Shown piece after piece: positions 1-4,596 of a stretch of DNA of 5,146 nucleotides. Both the position numbers and the translations under genes were made by a program. Origin of the DNA: Parafilimonas sp. Lineage in GTDB: Bacteria > Bacteroidota > Bacteroidia > Chitinophagales > Chitinophagaceae. The notes under the pieces were generated by a model. That model saw only the letters and a program-made list of their open reading frames with translations, made no database searches and was not told where the DNA came from. Numbering within the stretch: position 1 is the first letter of the stretch; each line of letters starts with the position of its first letter. The stretch is taken from contig JAHEZC010000246.1 in NCBI GenBank assembly GCA_023251275.1, positions 1 to 5,146 on the forward strand. The letters are read 5' to 3'.

Positions 1-321
1 CCCGTTTCAATTCAGGGTTTGATTTGTTTTGAATTTAAAAAAGGGTACGTTGAGATGCACCTGGTAGAAACAGCGCCACATAATTTTGGAAAGAATAAAA
101 AATATTTTGGCGTAATGTATAATCTTGTGGCATTTGTGTGTAAACTTTCTTTTGATAATGACTTTGACGGCGTAGTGGCATTTACTGCCAAAACAACCTT
201 GATTAGTCATTATCGTGAAAAGCTGGGAGCTATCAGAATACCGGGGTTTAACAGAATGGTTATTGAAACAGAAGAAGCCAAAAAATTAGTAAATTCGTAT
301 TATATAAATTATATGTCATGA
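1..321 (+). CDS. GNAT-fold-like protein, C-terminal part (5' end outside window)
   Basis: The frame is open from the first base to the TGA at 319-321, so 106 residues are visible and the true start lies upstream; the TTG at 19 is just an internal codon. I see an alternating strand/helix pattern like the second half of a GNAT acetyltransferase: a strand (GYVEMHLVE), a helix (YNLVAFVCKLSFD), a strand (DGVVAFTA), then HYREKLGA, which matches the HYxxxLGA/FYxxxGF signature preceding the last strands of GNAT proteins. The usual acetyl-CoA loop (Q/RxxGxG/A) is not obvious before the helix, where KKYFGVMYN sits instead, so catalysis is uncertain. The stop overlaps the start of the next gene by 4 bases (ATGA), implying translational coupling. 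Function, substrate and a toxin role are all unproven. Confidence 0.72.
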   Translation, partial: PVSIQGLICFEFKKGYVEMHLVETAPHNFGKNKKYFGVMYNLVAFVCKLSFDNDFDGVVAFTAKTTLISHYREKLGAIRIPGFNRMVIETEEAKKLVNSYYINYMS

Positions 322-494
322 AGCTTACAAGAAAGGGAAAAATAGCATTAGATGATATTGGATTTATCGGCTCGCAGGAAAAGTTATCAAGAGCTGAACA
401 AAAAAAAATAGATGAGGCTACAGGTGCTTTTATTAAAGCGCTGAAAAAGAAAAAATCCAGAAAACGATTATCCCGAAAGAAAATTTCTGTTTAA
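318..494 (+). CDS. Small lysine-rich hypothetical protein coupled to the GNAT-like gene
   Basis: ATG at 318 overlaps the upstream TGA (ATGA) and opens 58 codons ending with TAA at 492-494. The protein starts MKLTRKGKIALDDIGFIG, continues with a short acidic/polar helix-prone segment (about residues 20-36, LSRAEQKKIDEATG), and ends in a strongly basic tail (residues 40-55, rich in K and R). There is no signal peptide or membrane segment. The four-base overlap with the same-strand GNAT-like gene is the main argument that it is real and works with that partner. Small basic proteins next to GNAT proteins can be antitoxins or nucleic-acid-binding partners, but nothing in the sequence decides this. 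I do not recognise a named family. Confidence 0.66.
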   Translation: MKLTRKGKIALDDIGFIGSQEKLSRAEQKKIDEATGAFIKALKKKKSRKRLSRKKISV

Positions 495-565
495 ATCATA
501 CAACTGTTCCTATAAGAGTAAAAAAATATCGGAGAGCTGCCAGGCAGAGGCTTGAATTTCTTTCC

Positions 566-883
566 TTAAATGCTTCCGTTTCTCTTCTGATGTTCATAAT
601 CATCTATCGCTTTTTTAATAGCAAGATTAAAGGCGCCATCGCCTTCACGCAGCCACTTATCTTCCCCTTCCTGGAGCCATCTTCCTTCTTTTGTTTTCAG
701 TAAATGATATTCATTGATATCATGACCAGGTTCCACACTTACGATATAAGCAAGCTTTTCTTCCTTTTCAGCTTTTTTCCAGGGCAATAAAAGCGCTAAA
801 AAACTTTTTTTCTTTTTTTTCTGTATTCCTGATCTTACATTGCCCTTCCTGTTACCCGGCAAAGCGATAAAAAATTGTGCCAT
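566..883 (-). CDS. Hypothetical protein, 105 aa, with internal lysine homopolymer tract
   Basis: ATG at 883 reads leftward to TAA at 568-566. The first 20 residues are basic, followed by a five-lysine run (residues 22-26) encoded by A8-G-A7, then a short hydrophobic patch (SFLALLLPW). The remainder looks like a compact soluble domain: strand (LAYIVSVEPGHDINEYHLLK), two tryptophan repeats (GRWLQE and DKWLRE) and a C-terminal helix (FNLAIKKAIDDYEHQ). There is no clear signal peptide: the hydrophobic patch is only about 5 residues and lies after 27 positions. It runs convergently with the small gene ending at 494, leaving 71 bp. Small proteins with this G-x-W pattern and an IKxAIDxYE end look familiar from Bacteroidota, but I know no function. 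The adenine tract could allow slippage-induced frameshifts. Confidence 0.65.
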   Translation of the reverse strand: MAQFFIALPGNRKGNVRSGIQKKKKKSFLALLLPWKKAEKEEKLAYIVSVEPGHDINEYHLLKTKEGRWLQEGEDKWLREGDGAFNLAIKKAIDDYEHQKRNGSI

Positions 884-1054
884 AAAGAATTGCTTTTATT
901 TTATTTTCATTCATTTATAATAGTTACATGGCAATACAAACACCCCGGTAAATTAGCAAAAGGTGAACAGAAGCGATTGCCTCTTTTGCTGGTCGGTGAT
1001 AAATGAGGATTAAAGGAGGGGCAGAAGCTGCTACGACAATTTTCCTCACTTATT
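884..1054. other. Gene-free stretch upstream of the minus-strand hypothetical gene
   Basis: This is the left half of the gap between two divergently transcribed genes (883 leftward, 1278 rightward). Bases 890-925 are very AT-rich. I found no exact TAnnTTTG element on the minus strand to drive the 566-883 gene, and no open frame longer than about 30 codons that looks coding. The only structure is the inverted repeat at 955-990, listed separately. Confidence 0.5.
955..990. repeat. Inverted repeat AGCAAAAG / CTTTTGCT
   Basis: AGCAAAAG at 955-962 is the exact reverse complement of CTTTTGCT at 983-990, separated by 20 bases. It is not followed by a T tract on either strand, so it does not read as an intrinsic terminator. 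It lies 72 bp upstream of the minus-strand start at 883 and could be a regulatory dyad or chance. Confidence 0.35.
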
Positions 1055-1143
1055 GTCACACCTGCGCAGGCAGGTATCCTATTATTCTAACATCATAATA
1101 CTGATCAGAAGATTCCCATCTGCGTGGGAATGACGGGCTTCTG
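1055..1143. repeat. REP-like element: paired inverted hairpins flanked by GTCA / TGAC
   Basis: Two hairpins face each other. The left one runs GTCA (1055-1058), then stem ACCTGC (1060-1065), loop GCAG, stem GCAGGT (1070-1075), then ATCC. The right one has stem ATTCCCA (1112-1118), loop TCTGCG, stem TGGGAAT (1125-1131), then GAC, with an outer arm CAGAAG (1106-1111) pairing with CTTCTG (1138-1143) across a GACGGG bulge. The GTCA-hairpin-ATCC and GATTCCC-hairpin-AATGAC form matches the dispersed GTCATTCCCGC...GCGGGAATCC type repeats that occur in many copies in bacterial intergenic regions, arranged head to head. From that known pattern I infer a REP-like or palindromic mobile repeat, which may be mobilised by a distant TnpA-REP-type transposase. 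A bidirectional terminator role is possible. Confidence 0.62.
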
Positions 1144-1157
1144 GTTTTTGATTGTCA

Positions 1158-1167
1158 TCATTAATGA
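1158..1167. repeat. 10-bp perfect palindrome TCATTAATGA
   Basis: The bases TCATTAATGA are self-complementary and sit inside a slightly longer interrupted dyad, GTCAT (1154-1158) and ATGAC (1164-1168). It lies about 40 bp upstream of the promoter at 1207, an operator-like distance, but short AT-rich palindromes are common. Confidence 0.25.
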
Positions 1168-1187
1168 CTATGTTAGAAAACATGCGA

Positions 1188-1207
1188 AAGCGCTTTGAAT
1201 AGCGCTT
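1188..1207 (+). promoter_or_regulatory. Hairpin/operator-like dyad abutting the promoter
   Basis: AAGCGCT (1188-1194) is the exact reverse complement of AGCGCTT (1201-1207), with a 6-base spacer TTGAAT. Its right arm overlaps the first base of the -7 element at 1207-1214. That position, where the -33 box should be, is where a repressor or activator would bind, so I infer an operator for the hydrolase genes. A structural RNA role is less likely because the dyad lies upstream of the expected transcription start. Confidence 0.4.
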
Positions 1208-1214
1208 ATATTTG
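1207..1214 (+). promoter_or_regulatory. Bacteroidota-type -7 promoter element TATATTTG
   Basis: TATATTTG matches the known Bacteroidota sigma-ABfr -7 consensus TAnnTTTG exactly. Transcription would start around 1220, giving a leader of roughly 57 bases before the ATG at 1278. No good -33 TTG stands 19-21 bases upstream; that interval is occupied by the AAGCGCT dyad, so activation by a bound regulator is possible. Confidence 0.5.
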
Positions 1215-1277
1215 TTGTCTGCAATACAACCGAATACGACCCTTAGCTTAGTTATCAACTTTAAAGCATACATAATT

Positions 1278-2048
1278 ATGGGAAAATCGAAATCTATCGT
1301 ACTCATTCACGGAAATTTTGTGAACAACAACAGTTGGACAGAATGGAAACGCCACTATGAACAAAAGGGTTATAAAGTTTATGCACCTGCAAACCCCGGA
1401 CACGAAGGTAATCCTGCTGAGCTGAGAGCAAAAGTTCATCCTGACCTTATTAAAACCGGATTTGTTGACGTGGTCAATAACATAGCTCAACTCATTGATA
1501 CTTTATCCGAAAAACCATTGGTCATCGGACATTCTATGGCAGGGATGGCGACATTGAAATTGGTAGAAATGGAAAAAGCAGCAGCAGGAGTAAGCATTGA
1601 CGGAGCGCCACCGAAAAATGTTTTTCCGCCGTTTCAAACACTTAAAACTGTGTTACCAGCCTTTGGATTTTTTTCTTTTAATAAATATTTTATGGGTAGC
1701 CGTAGCTGGTACGATTATGCATTTTTCAATACAATTCCCGGTACCGAGAAAGAAAAAGCATTTGAAAACGTTGCGGTACCTGAAAGTTATAAGGTCAGTC
1801 GTCAATTGGTTTTAAATTCTTTTTCTAATATAGATTTTAAGAAACCTCACGCCCCAATTTTATTTGTTGGTGGCGGTAGCGACCATATTTTTCCACCCAA
1901 TCTCACACAGACAATAGCCGGCAGCTATAAGGACACAAATAGTCGTGTGGATGTAAAAATATTTGAAGGCAAAAGTCATTTCATTTGCGGAGAGCCGGGT
2001 TGGGAAAAAGTAGCCGATTATATTTTAGACTGGTATGAAAATCAGTAA
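1278..2048 (+). CDS. Alpha/beta hydrolase (256 aa)
   Basis: A complete serine hydrolase of the alpha/beta fold (Abhydrolase_6-like). The first strand leads to the oxyanion-hole motif HGNF (residues 11-14). The nucleophile elbow is GHSMAG with Ser86, the acid is Asp202 in GGGSDHIFP, and the base is His234 in GKSHFICGEPGWEKVADYI. A helical cap spans about residues 110-185. Length and the HAPILFVGGGSD and SHF-GEPGWEKVAD blocks fit a common cytoplasmic hydrolase family; the substrate is unknown, and esters or similar small molecules are likely. I chose ATG 1278 because IVLIHG follows within seven residues as usual, and an upstream in-frame TTG at 1212 would add 22 poorly conserved-looking residues and overlap the promoter. 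It is followed by a second hydrolase after 66 bp. Confidence 0.92.
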   Translation: MGKSKSIVLIHGNFVNNNSWTEWKRHYEQKGYKVYAPANPGHEGNPAELRAKVHPDLIKTGFVDVVNNIAQLIDTLSEKPLVIGHSMAGMATLKLVEMEKAAAGVSIDGAPPKNVFPPFQTLKTVLPAFGFFSFNKYFMGSRSWYDYAFFNTIPGTEKEKAFENVAVPESYKVSRQLVLNSFSNIDFKKPHAPILFVGGGSDHIFPPNLTQTIAGSYKDTNSRVDVKIFEGKSHFICGEPGWEKVADYILDWYENQ

Positions 2049-2084
2049 CCTGGCGAAAAATTGCGTTAGTAAACTGAAAATATC

Positions 2085-2106
2085 AATTTTACAGTAATAT
2101 AAAATT
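2085..2106 (+). repeat. AT-rich inverted repeat before the second hydrolase
   Basis: AATTTTA (2085-2091) and TAAAATT (2100-2106) are exact reverse complements around an 8-base spacer, ending 8 bases before the ATG at 2115. As RNA it would be a weak hairpin close to the ribosome-binding region. No promoter consensus is visible in the 66-bp gap, which favours co-transcription of the two hydrolases. Chance is possible in such AT-rich DNA. Confidence 0.3.
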
Positions 2107-2114
2107 CAAGAAAC

Positions 2115-2942
2115 ATGCAACCGCAAACTTCCACATTCGAAAACAAAGCAGGACTAAAAATTTTTACACGTGCCTGGTTGCCCGATGCAAATCCAAAGGG
2201 AGTAATTATAATTGTGCACGGGTATAATTCTCATAGCGGGTACTACCTATGGGTTGCCCGGCAATTTACCGATCAAAACTATGCGGTTTATGCGCTTGAC
2301 CTGCAAGGGCGTGGGCAATCGGAGGGAGAACGTTTTTATATGCAAAATATTGAAGACGGTATCAACGACATTGACACATTGGTTGACATTGCTAAAGCAG
2401 CGCATAATGGTCTGCCTGTTTTTGTATTAGGCCATAGCGCCGGAGGCGTATTATCCTGCATATACACATTAGAACATCAGGAAAAAATTAACGGACTAAT
2501 TTGCGAAAGCTTTGCTTACCAGGTGCCTGCTCCCGATTTTGCATTGGCAGTGCTAAAAGGTCTAAGCCACATTGCGCCGCACCTGCATACCATAAAACTT
2601 AAAAACGAAGATTTTTCCCGTGACAAAGCTGTAGTAGATGCTATGAATAATGACCCGTTGATTGCGCATGAATCACAGCCCACAAAAACTATGGAACAGT
2701 TGGTACTTGCTGACGAAAGGTTGAAAAAAGAATTTCCACTTATTACCTTACCTGTTTTAATACTGCATGGTACAAAAGACAACGCTGCCAAATATAGCGG
2801 AAGCCAATTTTTTTATGACAATGCAGGAGCTTCCGACAAAACTCTCAAGCTGTATGAAGGACATTATCATGACCTGCTAAATGATATAGACAAAGAAAAA
2901 GTGATGGCTGATATTCAGCAATGGATCACCAGGCATATTTAG
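2115..2942 (+). CDS. Monoacylglycerol lipase / lysophospholipase-type alpha/beta hydrolase (Hydrolase_4)
   Basis: A complete 275-residue serine hydrolase of the monoglyceride lipase group (serine aminopeptidase S33 / Hydrolase_4 domain). The oxyanion motif is HGYNSHSGYY (residues 35-44). The block DLQGRGQSEGER (62-73) closely resembles the D-x-x-G-x-G-x-S-E-G-E-R block of human and bacterial monoglyceride lipases. LPVFVLGHSAGG (100-111) carries nucleophile Ser108, HGTKDNAA supplies Asp222, and EGHYHDLLND supplies His252. The lid lies at about 135-200 and includes NDPL (179-182). Known family members release fatty acid from monoacylglycerols or lysophospholipids; the exact substrate here is inferred. 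No signal peptide is seen, so it is probably cytoplasmic or peripheral. The start is ATG 2115 after an A-rich, Shine-Dalgarno-free leader typical of Bacteroidota. It is likely the second gene of an operon with the hydrolase at 1278. Confidence 0.93.
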   Translation: MQPQTSTFENKAGLKIFTRAWLPDANPKGVIIIVHGYNSHSGYYLWVARQFTDQNYAVYALDLQGRGQSEGERFYMQNIEDGINDIDTLVDIAKAAHNGLPVFVLGHSAGGVLSCIYTLEHQEKINGLICESFAYQVPAPDFALAVLKGLSHIAPHLHTIKLKNEDFSRDKAVVDAMNNDPLIAHESQPTKTMEQLVLADERLKKEFPLITLPVLILHGTKDNAAKYSGSQFFYDNAGASDKTLKLYEGHYHDLLNDIDKEKVMADIQQWITRHI

Positions 2943-3092
2943 CAAAGGCGAGCCTAACCGTAGTCTTCAAAGTTGGCTACGGATGCAAATGAAAAGCCGC
3001 TCATGGCGGGGTATTTGGAAATAAATGTTGAGAACAACTTGCTCAATAAAGTTCAAAACATTGCAATGAGTGACGCAAGGGTGGCTGCATAA
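2942..3092 (+). pseudogene. Decayed fragment resembling a FkbM-type SAM methyltransferase
   Basis: One frame from 2963 to 3092 (TAA) encodes about 42 residues ending PLMAGYLEINVENN, then LLNKVQNIAMSDARVAA. This resembles the FkbM methyltransferase block in which a FEPNP-x-x-x-x-Y-L motif is followed by NVxxN-x-x-NKV-x-x-x-NIAxSD. In another frame just upstream (2960-2989) VVFKVGYGCK is reminiscent of the SAM-binding motif VFDVGAGxG that precedes it in the family. The two pieces lie in different frames, too close together, and there is no N- or C-terminal domain, so if the resemblance is real this is a relic with internal deletion. Recognition is from memory of the motif only and may be coincidental. 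Confidence 0.35.
2958..2982 (+). terminator. Possible hairpin downstream of the lipase gene
   Basis: CCGTAGTC (2958-2965) pairs with GGCTACGG (2975-2982), giving 8 pairs including one G-T wobble around a 9-base loop, 15 bases after the lipase stop. There is no T tract behind it, so it is at best a weak or factor-assisted terminator. It also overlaps the suspected methyltransferase remnant. Confidence 0.35.
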
Positions 3093-3272
3093 AAATTAAA
3101 ATTTTCCATCATCAAAATTTGTACATCAAAAAATGTTTTTTCTTTTACAAAAAATAACAAGACAGCTCCATAAACTTTTAGATGAACCAAAGCGATTAGA
3201 ATGCAGATTTGTCTAATCTATGATTTGTAATAATAAAAGCGATTAAACAATCGAAAACACATATATAATTTC
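3093..3272 (+). promoter_or_regulatory. AT-rich leader of the flavoprotein gene with repeats
   Basis: No gene is visible in these 180 bases. The first 80 are extremely AT-rich with A and T runs. Closer to the gene are a 10-bp direct repeat AAAGCGATTA (3189-3198 and 3236-3245), an inverted repeat GATTAGA/TCTAATC (3194-3200 and 3212-3218) and a small dyad CGATT/AATCG (3240-3244 and 3249-3253). TATGATTTG at 3219-3227 is a near match to the Bacteroidota -7 element with one extra base between TA and TTTG, 45 bases before the ATG at 3273. I infer that the promoter and operators of the flavoprotein lie here. Confidence 0.4.
3194..3218 (+). repeat. Inverted repeat GATTAGA / TCTAATC
   Basis: Seven-base exact inverted repeat with an 11-base spacer (3201-3211), immediately upstream of the near-consensus promoter at 3219. 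The left arm is fused to the first copy of the AAAGCGATTA direct repeat, which suggests a regulator-binding site rather than a terminator. Confidence 0.4.
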
Positions 3273-4516
3273 ATGGCAGAGGAACTGGAACAACATAAAA
3301 GAAGCACCTTACCTTCGGGAAGCACGGTTCACATCATTGGTGCAGGTCCTGTGGGCCTCCTTCTCACTGCCTTACTTCAGTCAATGGAGGGAATCTCCAT
3401 TTGCCTTTACGAGAAGCGGCCTAAGTACACACGTACCCGGATGGTAAAGCTTTCCCCTACCTCACCGCGGATTCAATAGAGAGCTATTGTGCGGATTATA
3501 TTGATGGGGAGAATGTTCAGGCCGTATTTGTTCCGGCGGAGCTCGAAGAAAGTCTTGCGTTCAGGCAGTCTGTTCCTGCTGATCTGATGTCGCTTCTTCA
3601 CCAATGGGTGCAGGGGTTCAGCCCGCTCAACACTATTGAGCAGTCCCTCAGTAACCTGATTGATGAGCGCGGGTCAAATAACGTACAGCGCATTGCAGGT
3701 GTTTTAACAGCGGAGGATGCAATCGCGATACTCAAGCCGGGAGACACGCTGATAGATTGCACAGGTTGTAAATCACTCATTCGCGATCACCTCGTGGCCG
3801 GACCAAATGCGGGAAATCAGGATGCCAACACACTTAACATTAGGCTCGAATATGCGATCATCGTCACTTTTGTATATGGCCAAGCGTACGTGTGCAATGA
3901 GTATTGCAAGCACTACAAGAATGTTGAGAATATGAACTACAAGTTCATTCCGGCTGTTAGCCGCATCTCGTATGATGGCCGCATCACTTATGTATCGGGT
4001 ATTGTGAATATCACTACGGAAGATTTCGAACGGATGCCGGCAACATTTGACGGCCAATGGCTTCGCAGCCACTTTCCTGATGTCGCCCGGTCAATGGACC
4101 GGTTCATTGATAAGGTGAAGCAGGAAACGCATGGAGAGTTAATCGGTGATCTTGAGATCGTGCGGATACCTTTGAACCTATACCGGGCCCGCAACGCGAC
4201 TAGCCGCAATTGGCACAAAATCGAAATCAACGACCACCCATTCACCAGTTCACCGGTATTCCTGGTTGGTGATTCTGCTCTTGGCTCTCCATATTTCCAG
4301 TCTATCTCGTTGGGTTTCGAATGTGCAATGCACATGGCCGGCCTCATCATACAGCGCGACCTGCCGATTAGCGAAATATTCGATCGCTATGAGCTCTTTA
4401 TGTATAAGCAGTGGCTTCGTGTCTATATGCGCAGCAAGATGATTAAGCACAACAAAGATCTTTTCGAAACAATAGATGAACCAATGAGACTCCTCGATTT
4501 ACTGCATATTTATTAG
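3273..4516 (+). pseudogene. FAD-dependent oxidoreductase (group A monooxygenase fold), frameshifted
   Basis: Two frames form one protein. Codons from ATG 3273 encode a Rossmann start VHIIGAGPVGLLL (residues 19-31) and the ribose-binding acidic end of strand 2, LYEKR (45-49). The frame then breaks at the C run 3454-3457: after KLSP the sense continues one frame over from TAC 3458 (YLTADSIESY) to TAG 4514-4516. Restoring one base gives 414 residues. The rest contains IDCTGCKSLIR (161-171), a variant of the DG fingerprint (DGxxSxxR) with TG, and LVGDSALGSPYFQSISLG (331-348), corresponding to the second FAD motif GD of PHBH-type monooxygenases but with SALGSP where AAH usually stands. The MSLL methionine at 3587 is internal, not a start. 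The substrate is unknown. Hand counts on sample lines give about 50% G+C here against about 30% in the hydrolase at 1278, suggesting transfer. The break may be real decay or a homopolymer sequencing error. Confidence 0.82.
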
Positions 4517-4556
4517 AGCAGATTTATACGGATTAATGTGGGAAAGCATCATCTGG

Positions 4557-4574
4557 ATTTATGATATCATAAAT
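4557..4574. repeat. 18-bp perfect palindrome between convergent genes
   Basis: ATTTATGAT followed directly by ATCATAAAT is a perfect, spacer-free palindrome. It lies 40 bp after the flavoprotein stop and 22 bp after the stop of the permease read on the other strand. The stem is almost all A/T, so it is a poor intrinsic terminator; it could be a protein-binding site or a bidirectional 3'-end signal. Confidence 0.5.
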
Positions 4575-4596
4575 TGAAACAAACATGATCTAATTT

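Noticed and set aside
537..547. CTGCC-A-GGCAG palindrome between the two convergent small genes as a terminator
   Set aside because: A one-base loop cannot fold as drawn, a realistic loop leaves a stem of about 4 pairs, and there is no T tract.
1009..1092. Short plus-strand frame of about 30 codons starting near 1003
   Set aside because: It translates through the REP-like hairpin and shows no protein-like pattern, although GGAGG nearby resembles a Shine-Dalgarno sequence.
1055..1143. CRISPR array
   Set aside because: There are only two hairpins, in inverted orientation with different stems, and no regular spacers.
1212..1277. Upstream TTG start extending the first hydrolase by 22 residues
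   Set aside because: It would overlap the TATATTTG promoter, and the family normally begins a few residues before the first strand and HG motif, as the ATG at 1278 does.
1082..1306. Minus-strand 74-residue frame across the promoter region
   Set aside because: It runs through the REP-like hairpin and promoter and overlaps the hydrolase start, with no recognisable motif.
3988..4350. A 120-residue minus-strand frame inside the flavoprotein
   Set aside because: It is a shadow of the real gene; its translation lacks domain-like patterning and the plus-strand frame carries recognisable motifs.
3587..4516. A separate 309-residue gene starting at ATG 3587
   Set aside because: The same frame is open and protein-like back to 3458, where it joins the FAD-binding N-terminus of the preceding frame; this methionine is internal.
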